From assembly GCF_900215215.1 (NCBI RefSeq), contig NZ_OBDR01000013.1:1-50553 (forward strand): a stretch of 50,553 bases of DNA. The letters are read 5' to 3'. Below the pieces are notes generated by a model. That model was not told the origin of the DNA, made no database searches, and saw only the letters and a program-made list of their open reading frames with translations. Made by a program: the position numbers and the translations under genes. This DNA comes from Methanohalophilus euhalobius (lineage in GTDB: Archaea; Halobacteriota; Methanosarcinia; Methanosarcinales; Methanosarcinaceae). Shown here one piece after another: positions 7,920-17,538 of this stretch; the stretch's first letter is position 1; each line of letters starts with the position of its first letter.

Positions 7920-9752
7920 ATGACCAGATACTTTGAAGTCCACCAGAGAGATGGGGCTGCAAGAACGGGAAGCCTCTATCTTAACAACACAATCCCTACA
8001 CCAGCGGTAATTGACCCTTCTTCCCTCAAACCAGAGGCAGAAGGAGATATAATATATCCAGGCAGCCAATGGCATTTCGGGAATGGAAAAGCAGCAACAC
8101 AAGCTACCCTGAAATTAAGGGAACGTGTGGGAAAAAATAAACTCATAATCATGCCTTCCTGCACATATTCGTCCATGGTAGCAGGAGATGTTACCTGTGA
8201 AAAGATTGATGTGCCAGCTGACGAGGGACCCACGGGTATAGCCTATTCTGAAAGAGACCCGGAAACTACACGGGACCTCTATGTGGCAGACGGCATCGGC
8301 TGTCATGAAGGCAACCCTCGCAGGCTGCTGGCCGAGCTCATGAAGGTAAGGAAGAACATTGCACCGGATTCGGCCCTGTATGCACCGAATATCGCCCTGC
8401 CTGAAAATGTTGCCATGCTGATTTATCTGGGCGTGGACATCCTGGATACGACAAGGGCAACGATCGCTGCCTTTGAAGATAAATACATGACATCAGCCGG
8501 TTTCATCCATCTGGACAGACTTGCAGAATTGCCTTGCTGCTGCGCCCATTGCAGCGGCACGAGTGCAAAAGAAGTGAAAGGCATGGATAAAAAGCAACGC
8601 GCCCGCCTACTTGAAAAACATAATATCGCCACCCTTGAGGCAGAAGTAGCCCTTGTCAGACAACGGATACGCAGTGCCTCTCTCAGGGAATATGTGGAAG
8701 GAAGATGCCGTCATGACCCCGCCCTTGTGGCAATGCTGCGTTTGAGTGATGTAGAATACGATTTCCTCGAAGAGAGAACAGCCCTTTTCAAACCCGCACC
8801 CCTGCTTGCAACAACCTCTGAATCCCTGACAAGGCCTGAAGTTGTACGCTTTGCCCGACGAGTACAGCAGCGATACACACCACCAGAAAAAGATATCCTG
8901 CTACTTTTACCCTGTTCGGCCCGCAAACCTTACTCTATTTCTATGACCCATTCCAGATTCCGCAAGGCACTTGGTAAGAATCTTAAACTTGTGCAGGAAG
9001 TCATAATTACCTCACCCCTGGGAATAGTACCCCGGGAACTGGAAGTCACATATCCTGCAGCACATTATGACACCACAGTAACGGGCTACTGGGATGCAGA
9101 GGAACACAGATGGGTAGAGGAATGTCTGGAGGACTTCCTGCTAAAACATCCTTACAAACATATTGTAGCGCATGTGGAAGATGAATATCGCAGTATATGT
9201 GAGAACGTGTCCAAAAAACTCGGATTGGAAATAACTTACACCTCCGACGGAAATGTGACGTCTCCAACCTCCCTGCACAAACTGGAAGATACAATGAAAG
9301 AATTATGTAGCGGGCTCAGCTATAGAGGAGATTACAGACGGGACATGCTAAAAGCCATTGCAGATTACCAGTTTGGTGCAGGTGCCGGTGAAAAACTATT
9401 ACCCCCTGATTCAAAAATAAAAGCTCCTTTCCCCCGCTACCAGGCATTCCTGGATAAGGAACAACTCATAACCCTGATACCCGAAAATGGTACGATAGCC
9501 CTGACCATCGAAGGAGCTAAGAGGATTATTGAAACAGGAGATTATGTTGTAAATATTGATGATTTCGTGCCGCGGGGTTCAATACTGGCACCGGGAGTCA
9601 TCGATGCAGATGAGCGGATTCGCCCCAATGATGAAGTGTTCATATGCGGAGATAAAGCATTCTGTGTTGGACGTGCTGCAATGAGCGGCCCCGAGATGAT
9701 ACACTCCAGCCGGGGCATTGCCGTGGATGTAAGGCACGTCAAAAAATTATAA
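7920..9752 (+). CDS. arcS: Archaeosine synthase ArcS (TGT-like, PUA domain)
   Basis: A 610-residue paralog of archaeal tRNA-guanine transglycosylase. The N-terminal barrel resembles TgtA. Near residue 330 comes the ArcS-specific motif PCSARKPYS followed by MTHSRFRKAL, and the C-terminus is a PUA RNA-binding domain (YVVNIDDFVPRGSI ... SSRGIAVDVRHVKK). ArcS acts on preQ0 at position 15 of archaeal tRNA in the last step of archaeosine formation. The CCCAHC cluster near residue 205 resembles the TGT zinc site. Followed 19 nt downstream by a RimI-like gene. Confidence 0.9.
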   Translation: MTRYFEVHQRDGAARTGSLYLNNTIPTPAVIDPSSLKPEAEGDIIYPGSQWHFGNGKAATQATLKLRERVGKNKLIIMPSCTYSSMVAGDVTCEKIDVPADEGPTGIAYSERDPETTRDLYVADGIGCHEGNPRRLLAELMKVRKNIAPDSALYAPNIALPENVAMLIYLGVDILDTTRATIAAFEDKYMTSAGFIHLDRLAELPCCCAHCSGTSAKEVKGMDKKQRARLLEKHNIATLEAEVALVRQRIRSASLREYVEGRCRHDPALVAMLRLSDVEYDFLEERTALFKPAPLLATTSESLTRPEVVRFARRVQQRYTPPEKDILLLLPCSARKPYSISMTHSRFRKALGKNLKLVQEVIITSPLGIVPRELEVTYPAAHYDTTVTGYWDAEEHRWVEECLEDFLLKHPYKHIVAHVEDEYRSICENVSKKLGLEITYTSDGNVTSPTSLHKLEDTMKELCSGLSYRGDYRRDMLKAIADYQFGAGAGEKLLPPDSKIKAPFPRYQAFLDKEQLITLIPENGTIALTIEGAKRIIETGDYVVNIDDFVPRGSILAPGVIDADERIRPNDEVFICGDKAFCVGRAAMSGPEMIHSSRGIAVDVRHVKKL

Positions 9753-9771
9753 CAGTGCCTGGAGGGCAACA

Positions 9772-10257
9772 TTGCTGTTTAGAAGGTTCGAAGGAAGGGA
9801 TTTTGCCGAAGTACTGCAGATTGAAATGGAGGCATTCGAAGACCATGACCCCTACACCTACATGAATTTCTATGAAATGAACCCGGAAGGTTTTCTTGTT
9901 GCTGAAAGCGGGAAAAACATTACAGGTTTTGTAATGGGATATCGCAGTAGTGAACAGGAAGGGAGGATATTTTCCCTTGCCGTTAAAAAAGAATTTCAGG
10001 AAAGGGGAATCGGTCAGGCATTATTGCAGATAATGCAGAGACATTTCCGCAACCGTAATGTAAAATATGTGCGCCTGGAAGTACGTGCCAGCAATAAAAA
10101 CGCCCGACGTCTTTATAGTCGCATGGGATTTGTTGACTGCTGGTATGAACCGGGTTATTACATCGACGGGGAATGCGGAATAATTATGAAGAAATATCTA
10201 TATCCCGCAGGTTTGTATGAAGATTTATTGACAGATAATTGGCCTGTCATATCTTAA
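9772..10257 (+). CDS. rimI: GNAT N-acetyltransferase, RimI-like
   Basis: A 161-residue GNAT protein. The acetyl-CoA-binding motif QERGIGQALL follows a beta strand (FSLAVKKEF), and the C-terminal motif NKNARRLYSRMGF is typical of RimI and archaeal N-alpha-acetyltransferases. The likely role is acetylation of protein N-termini. The start is TTG at 9772, supported by GGAGG about 10 nt upstream; no ATG lies in the conserved N-terminal region. It probably shares a transcript with arcS. Confidence 0.82.
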   Translation: MLFRRFEGRDFAEVLQIEMEAFEDHDPYTYMNFYEMNPEGFLVAESGKNITGFVMGYRSSEQEGRIFSLAVKKEFQERGIGQALLQIMQRHFRNRNVKYVRLEVRASNKNARRLYSRMGFVDCWYEPGYYIDGECGIIMKKYLYPAGLYEDLLTDNWPVIS

Positions 10258-10264
10258 GTTCCTT

Positions 10265-10549
10265 TCAGTTACTATGTGAAAACCCATCTCCCGATCTCTC
10301 GGCAAACTCCTGCATCCTGACAGAAGTCCTGCTTATACTGGAGATCTCATCTTCTGATATGATGGATGCCAGGTGATTGCCGAGGATAAAGATTGCATGC
10401 TTGTGTTCTGCTTTGCTTCGATGGATGTGGACCGGACTTATGGAGAGGGAATTATAATCCTCAAAATCATGCTCTACACCCTGATCTTCCAGATACCTTT
10501 TGATTTGGACCATCAAAGTATGCAACTGGATCAGTTCATCTTTGTGCAT
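10265..10549 (-). CDS. UPF0058 family protein
   Basis: A 94-residue, mostly helical protein starting MHKDELIQLHTLMVQIKRYLE, the characteristic opening of the archaeal UPF0058 family. It contains a His-rich middle segment (VHIHRSKAEHKHAIF). No function is established for the family. It is convergent with the rimI-like gene, 7 nt apart. Confidence 0.8.
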   Translation of the reverse strand: MHKDELIQLHTLMVQIKRYLEDQGVEHDFEDYNSLSISPVHIHRSKAEHKHAIFILGNHLASIISEDEISSISRTSVRMQEFAERSGDGFSHSN

Positions 10550-10624
10550 TGTAACAACCTGTATTATATCAATTTAAAGCAGCATAAACTCAGAGATAGA
10601 ATCTAAATGAGCTAGATAAAATCA

Positions 10625-10636
10625 TTCCCTAGGGAA
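10625..10636. repeat. 12-bp perfect palindrome upstream of the UPF0058 gene
   Basis: TTCCCTAGGGAA is a perfect palindrome in the 206-nt spacer, about 76 nt upstream of the UPF0058 start. Such dyads can be regulator sites. The rest of the spacer is AT-rich and shows no gene. Confidence 0.3.
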
Positions 10637-10755
10637 AAGACTTTCCTTGTTGACCCATATATTGTTTTCTATTTAATTTCAACTAATAATAATTAACAAT
10701 CCTGAATACAAAAATACAGATTCCGATTCAGTGAAAGAGGTTTTTAAAAAATATT

Positions 10756-11466
10756 TCATACATTAATTTTAAAAAATACTCTTACTAAAAGCATTGCCAC
10801 AAGTGCAGCAAATGGTATAAAAAGGTTGTCATGGCGGGAAATTGAACATTCCGTGACCATACCAACCACACTACCAACAACAGCCAGCGCTCCAACAAAA
10901 TAAAATCCTACTATAGAAGACAGGATTATTCCTCCGGTAGTGCCCTCCACCGTCTTGCATGAGCCAGGCAGTTTCAATTTCCCCAGATGACCGATCAGCG
11001 GAGCTACTCCATCACCCAGAGCCAAAACTACCATGGAAGCATAACATATACCTTCGTTTACAAAATAACTCAGACCCAGAAGGACAAAGAAAGATAGAAT
11101 GTAAAAAAAAGGATCCAGTGCAAACACTTCTTTCTCCCTGTTCCTCCATAAAAGACCATATACATACCATTTCTTTTCAGCCGGTTTGATAACTTCCATA
11201 ATGAGAAAAATAAGTGTTGCACTCGCAAGTGCCAGTGCGGCATATTCTCTGCCATAAATATCCGCGATAAAAGGAACCGCCACTCCCGACATATGCACTA
11301 TTTTGCGTAAAGGAAGGGATTCATTGACGCACAATGGATTATTATGAGCTGCCATCATCTGGAATCTGGCAGGTAAGTGGATATATTTTGCTATTGGAAA
11401 CCCGATACAACCATACATGATGCTACAAATTGCTATTTCAGATGAAATGTGGGAAAAATATATCAT
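10756..11466 (-). CDS. Dolichol kinase/SEC59-like membrane protein
   Basis: An integral membrane protein of up to 236 residues with about six hydrophobic segments. Diagnostic text is the conserved LALGDGVAPLIG followed by KTVEGTTGGI, the signature of CTP-dependent polyprenol/dolichol and phytol kinases. It may phosphorylate an isoprenoid alcohol or other membrane lipid. The start is uncertain: no clear ribosome binding site precedes the first ATG, and a start at the internal methionines about 36 residues in (before AAHNNPLC) would still keep the core. It stands alone, divergent from leuD. Confidence 0.72.
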   Translation of the reverse strand: MIYFSHISSEIAICSIMYGCIGFPIAKYIHLPARFQMMAAHNNPLCVNESLPLRKIVHMSGVAVPFIADIYGREYAALALASATLIFLIMEVIKPAEKKWYVYGLLWRNREKEVFALDPFFYILSFFVLLGLSYFVNEGICYASMVVLALGDGVAPLIGHLGKLKLPGSCKTVEGTTGGIILSSIVGFYFVGALAVVGSVVGMVTECSISRHDNLFIPFAALVAMLLVRVFFKINV

Positions 11467-11562
11467 TCAGGGATGAGATTATTATATGATTATTTGTATT
11501 ATTAGCACAATTCTGGATACAAGATGCCATCTCATCCAGTGATTTGATTTGCCGGTGATAGA

Positions 11563-12051
11563 ATGGAAGGAAAAGTATGGAAATTCGGAGATGACGTGGA
11601 TACTGACGCGGTTATCCCGGGAAGATTTCTGGTCCTAAACACCCCTGAAGAACTTGCAGCACATGCATTCGAAGGAGTGAGATCAGATTTTGCAGAAAAT
11701 GTAAAGGAAAATGACATAATCGTTGCTGGAAGCAATTTTGGCTGCGGTTCATCCAGAGAACATGCACCCCTGGCACTAAAAGGGACAAAGGTTGGATGCG
11801 TTATTGCAAAATCCTTTGCAAGAATCTTTTTCAGAAACGCGATCAATATCGGTGTACCATTACTGGAATGTGCTGATACCGACAGGATAGATGAGAACGA
11901 TAAGCTTAAAGTGGATATTTCCACCGGTGTAATCGAGAACCTGTCCAAAGGAGAAAAGTATCAGGCAACACCCCTCCCTGATTTTGTAAGGGAGATTGTA
12001 AATACCGGTGGACTGATAGAGTACACACGAAAGATAATCGATAAATCTTAA
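11563..12051 (+). CDS. leuD: 3-isopropylmalate dehydratase small subunit (LeuD family)
   Basis: A 162-residue swivelling domain of the aconitase superfamily. It begins with [15 protein letters not shown] and contains the [14 protein letters not shown] motif and a short C-terminal part. With a large subunit it would isomerise 2-isopropylmalate to 3-isopropylmalate. The loop after PGR reads FLVLNT rather than the YLRT described for homoaconitase HacB, so LeuD is favoured over HacB. No large subunit (LeuC) is in this window. The next gene, 21 nt away, is the matching dehydrogenase. Confidence 0.85.
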   Translation: MEGKVWKFGDDVDTDAVIPGRFLVLNTPEELAAHAFEGVRSDFAENVKENDIIVAGSNFGCGSSREHAPLALKGTKVGCVIAKSFARIFFRNAINIGVPLLECADTDRIDENDKLKVDISTGVIENLSKGEKYQATPLPDFVREIVNTGGLIEYTRKIIDKS

Positions 12052-12072
12052 TAATACCGGAGATAATTAACA

Positions 12073-13200
12073 ATGACCCAATATAAAGTGCCTGTAATTC
12101 CCGGAGATGGCATCGGCCCGGAAATTGTAGCAGAAGGAATGAAAGTTATAGATGCCGCAGGAGAAAAATTCGGATTCGATGTGGATTGGATTGATTATCC
12201 GCACGGTGCTGACCATTACCTTGAAACCGGAGAACTGATAAGCGAGGACACACTCAAAGAACTGTCCGACTATTCAGCCATATACTTGGGTTCTATAGGG
12301 GATCCCAGGGTTGCACCGGGTGTGCTCGAAAAAGGCATCCTGCTTGCTGCACGTTTTTATTTTGACCAGTATATTAATCTACGTCCAATAAAACTTCTCG
12401 AGGGAGTATGGACTCCTGTAAAAGATAAAACCCCGACAGATATTGATTTTACGGTGGTAAGGGAAAACACTGAAGATTTCTATATCGGAATCGGTGGAAG
12501 GTCCAAAAAGGGTACCAGCAAGGAAATGCTTGAAGTCTCACGTTCCCTGTACTCCGCAAAATTTGACCTTGACATCGAAACCGACAGCGAGGAGATCGCC
12601 TATCAGATAGGAATGATCTCCAAAGAGGGTACCAAAAGGGTTATCGAGTATGCCTTTGATCTTGCAGAAAAAAGAGACAGGCATGTGGCTTCTGTGGATA
12701 AGGCAAATGTGCTCTCCGAGATCTATGGATTCTGGAGAGAAGAATTTGAAGAGGTAGCTGCCACACACCCCGATGTTGATACAGATTTCAACTATGTTGA
12801 TGCTATTACCATGTGGTTTGTTAAAAATCCCGACTGGTTTGATGTAGTTGTAACCCCCAACATGTTCGGGGACATTATCACCGACCTGGGCGCAATGATA
12901 CAGGGAGGACTGGGACTTGCACCCGGCGGAAACATCAATCCCGAAGGAACCAGCATGTTCGAACCAATCCACGGTTCTGCACCCAAGTACAAGGGGCAGA
13001 ACAAGGTCAACCCTATCGCCACAATATGGGCCGGTTCCATGCTGATAGACCAGCTCGGAGAAACCGAAGCTGGTGCAAGTATTGTTTCTGCCATTGAACA
13101 GAACATAATGGAAAACAATGTCAAAACCTATGATATGGGAGGCAACTCTAAAACCTCTGATGTGGGAGATGACATAGCAAGAATTATACTTGAAGAATAA
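12073..13200 (+). CDS. leuB: Isopropylmalate/isocitrate dehydrogenase family (LeuB-like)
   Basis: A 375-residue beta-decarboxylating dehydrogenase. It has [12 protein letters not shown] at the N-terminus, [14 protein letters not shown] (substrate/cofactor loop), the conserved K-A-N-V-L segment, [10 protein letters not shown] with metal-binding aspartates, and [13 protein letters not shown] near the C-terminus. The EPIHGSAP segment is typical of NAD-dependent enzymes. It oxidises 3-isopropylmalate if LeuB, or a homolog in the AksF pathway to coenzyme B. Pairing with leuD supports LeuB. A hairpin with T tract follows. Confidence 0.87.
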   Translation: MTQYKVPVIPGDGIGPEIVAEGMKVIDAAGEKFGFDVDWIDYPHGADHYLETGELISEDTLKELSDYSAIYLGSIGDPRVAPGVLEKGILLAARFYFDQYINLRPIKLLEGVWTPVKDKTPTDIDFTVVRENTEDFYIGIGGRSKKGTSKEMLEVSRSLYSAKFDLDIETDSEEIAYQIGMISKEGTKRVIEYAFDLAEKRDRHVASVDKANVLSEIYGFWREEFEEVAATHPDVDTDFNYVDAITMWFVKNPDWFDVVVTPNMFGDIITDLGAMIQGGLGLAPGGNINPEGTSMFEPIHGSAPKYKGQNKVNPIATIWAGSMLIDQLGETEAGASIVSAIEQNIMENNVKTYDMGGNSKTSDVGDDIARIILEE

Positions 13201-13209
13201 GTGATATTT

Positions 13210-13251
13210 AAGGGAGGTTTGCTGATGGGGTGATATATACCTCCCTTTTAT
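13210..13251 (+). terminator. Putative terminator hairpin after leuB
   Basis: AAGGGAGGT (13210-13218) pairs perfectly with ACCTCCCTT (13239-13247), with about 20 nt between, and a short T-rich stretch follows. It sits 9 nt after the leuB stop and may end the leuD-leuB transcript. Confidence 0.5.
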
Positions 13252-13306
13252 AGGCACCTGATAAATAGATGCAGAACATAAGTTCACAGTTGAGAAGGAT
13301 ACATAT

Positions 13307-14785
13307 ATGCATAGCACTAAATCTGTTTGTCCGGAATGTAAGGAAATCATAGAAGCCAGTATATTTGAGAAAAATGGCAGAGTATTGATGGAAAAAGAAT
13401 GTCCGGAGCATGGCAAATTCGAAGAAGTCTACTGGTCGGATGCCAACCTGTACCGAAAATTCCAGAAATATCGACATGAAGGAAACGAAGTTTCAAACCC
13501 GCGGACTTCAGATGATGAGGGTTGTCCCTTGAATTGCGGACTTTGCCCGTCCCATAAAACAACAACCCTTCTTGGAAACATCGATGTTACAAATCGTTGT
13601 AACCTCAATTGTCCCATCTGTTTTGCCAATGCAAAGAGCCGGGGCTTCATTTATGAACCTAGTTTCCAGCAGATAGAAGATATGCTAAAAACTCTGAGAG
13701 AAGAAAAACCAACCCCCTGTCCGGCAATACAATTCTCAGGCGGAGAACCAACTGTCCGAGATGACCTGCCTGCTATGATCCAGAAGGCAAAGGAACTGGG
13801 GTTTGTCCAGATTCAAATTGCTACAAACGGCGTCAGAATCGCAAAGGATATTGAATTTGCCCGAAAACTGAAAAATGCGGGATTGCATACAATATACCTC
13901 TCCTTTGATGGGGTCAAAGAAGAAACTTACCAAAAGATACGTAATTTCAATGCCTTGCCCGTAAAAGAAAAAGCAATAAATAATTGCCGTGAAGCGGGTA
14001 TTCGCAGTATTGTTCTCGTGCCCACCCTGGTTAAAGGGGAAAACGATGATCAACTTGCCGATATTGTTCAGTTTGCCACCGATAAACTGGACGTGGTGAA
14101 AGGAATCAACTTCCAGCCTGTGGCATTCACCGGTAGAATCGACAGACAAAGCAGAGAAAAACAAAGATTCACCATACCTGACCTGATCAAGGGACTTGCA
14201 GATCAAACCTCTGGCCAAGTACCCGAAACAGCCTGGTACCCAGTACCTTTTGTTGTACCCATCTCGCGTTTTATAGAAGGAATACAGGGAAAACACCTTC
14301 CCGAATTCACAGTCCATCCGCACTGTGGAGCTGCAACATACCTTTTTGTGGAGGAGGGCAGGATAATACCGATTACGGATTTCCTTGATGTTGAGGGATT
14401 CGTCGAGTTGCTTGATGATGCCACACAAAATCTCAACGGTAAAAAAACCAGAAATTTAATTACCCTTGCCAAAGTAGTCCGACAGATTCCGGGTTTGGTC
14501 AATCAGGAAAAAGCCCCGAAATCAATCAATGTTACAAAAATGCTGATCAACATAATAAAGGAAGGGGATCGGGAAGTAACCAGCCAATTCCACCGAAAAA
14601 CGCTTTTTGTTGGAGCAATGCATTTCCAGGATCTCTACAATTTTGACCTGGAAAGAGTTTGCCGCTGTGGCATCCATTATGCCACACCGGACGGAAGGAT
14701 AATACCTTTCTGTAGTTACAATACATTCCACAGGGATGAGGTAGAAGGACAATTCCTTAAACCCTACGATATAAATAAAAAATGA
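13307..14785 (+). CDS. Radical SAM protein of the tetraether synthase (Tes/MJ0619-like) family
   Basis: A 492-residue protein. The N-terminus has a rubredoxin-like CPEC with CPEHGKFEEVYW, then GCPLNCGLCPSHK, then the radical SAM motif CNLNCPICF near residue 98 and SGGEPTVRDDLP. C-terminal cysteines occur in VCRCGIHYATPDGRIIPFCSYNT. This architecture matches tetraether lipid synthase Tes, which joins the phytanyl chains of archaeol to make GDGT-type tetraethers, and its paralogs. Paralogs in Methanosarcinales make the exact substrate uncertain. Single gene, convergent with nrpR. Confidence 0.75.
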   Translation: MHSTKSVCPECKEIIEASIFEKNGRVLMEKECPEHGKFEEVYWSDANLYRKFQKYRHEGNEVSNPRTSDDEGCPLNCGLCPSHKTTTLLGNIDVTNRCNLNCPICFANAKSRGFIYEPSFQQIEDMLKTLREEKPTPCPAIQFSGGEPTVRDDLPAMIQKAKELGFVQIQIATNGVRIAKDIEFARKLKNAGLHTIYLSFDGVKEETYQKIRNFNALPVKEKAINNCREAGIRSIVLVPTLVKGENDDQLADIVQFATDKLDVVKGINFQPVAFTGRIDRQSREKQRFTIPDLIKGLADQTSGQVPETAWYPVPFVVPISRFIEGIQGKHLPEFTVHPHCGAATYLFVEEGRIIPITDFLDVEGFVELLDDATQNLNGKKTRNLITLAKVVRQIPGLVNQEKAPKSINVTKMLINIIKEGDREVTSQFHRKTLFVGAMHFQDLYNFDLERVCRCGIHYATPDGRIIPFCSYNTFHRDEVEGQFLKPYDINKK

Positions 14786-14797
14786 AAATAGATGATC

Positions 14798-15763
14798 TTA
14801 CAGGGTTTTCATTGTTCCATAATCCATAATCATTGAAACCGGCCGGGTAGTTACATCGATACCGTATTCTTCAACAACAGCCAGGGCGTTTACACCTACA
14901 GAAACAACAATCCCCGACATACCAACATCTACAGGTGCTCCCAGCACATTACCCGATTCATTATCCATTGCAAGTAACCCGCCTATATCAGATTCATGCA
15001 ATTGCTGGAAAAGAAGACGGGCATCTCCCGCAGCAGATTGTGGAATACTACGCATATTAGCCAGTATGGTCCCAGAACCCGACTGAAGCAATCCTGTTAC
15101 CGATGTGGATTGGCGCATCAAAAAAATCTTAATCGGGTCTATAGATGTACCCCTGTACGAGATAAGGTCTTTAAACACCACTGGTTCATTGTTTTCCACG
15201 GCAAGAATTCCCCCAAAGTTAGGCTTGACCGGAATTCCATGCCGCAGGAGAACCCCATCAAAAGTAATACTGCAAACTGTCGCAATCCCCACTTTCCCCG
15301 GTGAAACAAATATATCCTCCGAATCTTCTTCAAATATTCCCACCCTGGGACTTATTGAGTAATCAACTGCACTTCTCATCAAGTCGGCAGTTTTTTCAAA
15401 ATCATCCTTGTCCACATAAGATACGTTTACTATCACATTCCCTTGCTTTGTTACGGGGTCATAATCTGTGCGATAGATCAAGTCCTCAATCCTTGTGATT
15501 ACAAAATCAAGCCTGTCACCTATAAGGGCCTCTTCCAGTTCTTCCTTACCTCTTAATGTGATGGAGCGACCTGTATAGCCGTGTTTTTCGGTAAAGCCAC
15601 GCTCGTCCAGTATCCTGAGGTGATAGCGTACCGCCCTTTCACCAAGATTGTAACCCCTGTTGCGTAATTCGTCGGCAATGATACGGGCACCTACAGGCCT
15701 GTCACTTTCATTGATAATACGCATGATTTCGATAAGTTTTCTTTCGATCTGGGGATCAGTCAT
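14798..15763 (-). CDS. nrpR: NrpR-type transcriptional repressor
   Basis: A 321-residue regulator with an N-terminal winged helix (IMRIINESDRPVGARIIADELRNRGYN ... RAVRYHLRIL, roughly residues 10-75) and one NrpR (DUF128) domain from about residue 85 on. NrpR represses nitrogen-assimilation genes and is released by 2-oxoglutarate. A helix-turn-helix with a single NrpR domain corresponds to the NrpRI type of Methanosarcina, which acts with a separate NrpRII. No nitrogen-fixation gene is nearby, so it acts in trans. It is downstream of the ABC1 kinase gene on the same strand, 61 nt away. Confidence 0.88.
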   Translation of the reverse strand: MTDPQIERKLIEIMRIINESDRPVGARIIADELRNRGYNLGERAVRYHLRILDERGFTEKHGYTGRSITLRGKEELEEALIGDRLDFVITRIEDLIYRTDYDPVTKQGNVIVNVSYVDKDDFEKTADLMRSAVDYSISPRVGIFEEDSEDIFVSPGKVGIATVCSITFDGVLLRHGIPVKPNFGGILAVENNEPVVFKDLISYRGTSIDPIKIFLMRQSTSVTGLLQSGSGTILANMRSIPQSAAGDARLLFQQLHESDIGGLLAMDNESGNVLGAPVDVGMSGIVVSVGVNALAVVEEYGIDVTTRPVSMIMDYGTMKTL

Positions 15764-15797
15764 AGGATTCCTCCGTTTTTATGGGCATTATATTTAG

Positions 15798-15812
15798 CAT
15801 ATTTGCAATATG
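15798..15812. promoter_or_regulatory. Small inverted repeat upstream of nrpR
   Basis: CATATT-TGC-AATATG is a perfect 6-bp dyad in the nrpR upstream region. It does not match the GGAA-N6-TTCC operator known for NrpR, so autoregulation is not supported. It may be chance in AT-rich DNA. Confidence 0.25.
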
Positions 15813-15824
15813 TAAATTGTGATA

Positions 15825-17504
15825 TTATAGACTTCCAGTCCTAATAATATATATAATCAGACCCATACCGAAAATCCCGGCAGCAAAAAAGCCAAACAGA
15901 CCAAATAACGGAACACCCCACACCTGGGGTTCCATACCGGTTTGTATAACCAGGGAAGAACCAACTATAATGGCAGAAATAATAAGACTGAAAGCAAGCC
16001 GGTTGGAGGCAACGCTTATTTCCGAAAGGAGACGGTCGGTGCCTTCATGTTCAAATTTAAGATTGAGGTAACCTTTTTCGGCGACCTCGAGAATGTGTGA
16101 AAGTTGCAGCGGGGCACGACTGAGAAGCCTGCTTACATACCAGAGATTTTTGGAACTGTTTTTGGCCATATTACGCGGAGAAAAGCGCTTTTTCATGAAT
16201 TTACGTGCATAGGGCTCGGCGATCTCAGTTACATTGAAATCCGGGACCATTTGCATAGCAAACCCACCCACAGTCATTACTCCTTTAAAAAGCAGGGCAA
16301 TATTCGGAGGTACCTGTATCTGATGTTTACGCAAAAGAGACAGCATTTCAGAGGAAACCTCTGTGGCATCCACCTGATCCAGCGTGCGTCCGTAATATTT
16401 GAAAAGGAAATGATCATAATCAACTTTGAAGGAACGCACATCCAGTTTTTCATCCGCTACTCCCAGATCACGCATAACCTCTATGTATTGGGTGCTATCC
16501 CCGTTTGTTACGGCTAGAAGGGCATCTACCAAAAGCCCACGCATATCTTCGGACAGATGACCCGCCATACCGAAATCCAGCAGGGCGATTCTGCCGTCTT
16601 CCAGGGCAAATATGTTGCCTGAATGAAGATCAGCATGGAAAAAACCATGTTCAAAAACCTGTTTCATAAAAGCTTCAGAAACATCTGTGGCAATTTTTTC
16701 CCGGTCCAGATTCTCATTTGCCAGCTTTTCAAATTTGTTACATTTTATCCCTTCAATATATTCGAGGGTCAGGATGCGATCACTGCTGTAATCATTGTAT
16801 ACACGGGGAATTACAATAACAGGATCGTTTTCAAAGTTGGACAGGAAGTGTTCGATATTTCTTGCTTCCTGAGTATAGTCCATTTCCGAGTGAATTGACC
16901 TTGACAGTTCGTCTACAACAGCTACCGGATTATAGAGTTTTATTTCCTCGATGTGCTGCTGGGCAAATCCGGCAAGACTGTACATGATATCCAGGTCCGC
17001 TTCAATTATGCGGCGGATACCGGGCCTCTGTATCTTTACAACCACATCTTCCCCACTATGGAGGCGTGCTTTATGAACCTGACCTATAGATGCAGCTGCG
17101 ACCGGTTTTTCATCAAAATCAGAAAAAAGTTCAGGTATATCCCCGCCAAGTTCAGTTTTGAGTACTGCTTTTACATCTTCGAAGGGAAAAGGAGGAACAT
17201 CGTTCTGAAGTTTTGTAAATTCCTGTGCGTATTTCAGGGGTATCAGGTCTTCCCGCATGCTGAGTAACTGGCCGAATTTGACATAGGTGGGGCCCAGTTC
17301 CTCAAGTACCTTACGTGCCCTTTCCGGCCGGGTATCCTTTTCCTGCTCCCTTCCAAACCGACCTTTTACACGGCTGCGAACAGACCCCATTGACCTGAGG
17401 CCCATTTTATCCACAAAGTAACCAAATCCGTTCGATACAAGTACGTCTATGATACGCCCGTATCGTTTAACCATTGAATATCTGTGAGAAATACCCGGTA
17501 CCAT
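15825..17504 (-). CDS. ABC1/AarF/UbiB family atypical kinase
   Basis: A 559-residue protein. The UbiB signature KFGQLLSMREDLIP (KxGQ) is near residue 77, the Ala-rich nucleotide loop is AAASIGQVHKA, and the kinase-like catalytic segments are HADLHSGNIF and LLDFGMAG. Two C-terminal membrane helices are visible (AFSLIISAIIVGSSLVI and FGLFGFFAAGIFGMGLIIYI). Family members bind ATP and support isoprenoid-quinone or lipid metabolism at the membrane. In a methanogen, a role with methanophenazine or polyprenyl lipids is only an inference. It follows the phasin-like gene closely. Confidence 0.88.
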   Translation of the reverse strand: MVPGISHRYSMVKRYGRIIDVLVSNGFGYFVDKMGLRSMGSVRSRVKGRFGREQEKDTRPERARKVLEELGPTYVKFGQLLSMREDLIPLKYAQEFTKLQNDVPPFPFEDVKAVLKTELGGDIPELFSDFDEKPVAAASIGQVHKARLHSGEDVVVKIQRPGIRRIIEADLDIMYSLAGFAQQHIEEIKLYNPVAVVDELSRSIHSEMDYTQEARNIEHFLSNFENDPVIVIPRVYNDYSSDRILTLEYIEGIKCNKFEKLANENLDREKIATDVSEAFMKQVFEHGFFHADLHSGNIFALEDGRIALLDFGMAGHLSEDMRGLLVDALLAVTNGDSTQYIEVMRDLGVADEKLDVRSFKVDYDHFLFKYYGRTLDQVDATEVSSEMLSLLRKHQIQVPPNIALLFKGVMTVGGFAMQMVPDFNVTEIAEPYARKFMKKRFSPRNMAKNSSKNLWYVSRLLSRAPLQLSHILEVAEKGYLNLKFEHEGTDRLLSEISVASNRLAFSLIISAIIVGSSLVIQTGMEPQVWGVPLFGLFGFFAAGIFGMGLIIYIIRTGSL

Positions 17505-17538
17505 GGTATCAAAAAAGAGATGTTAGAAATGAATGGTA

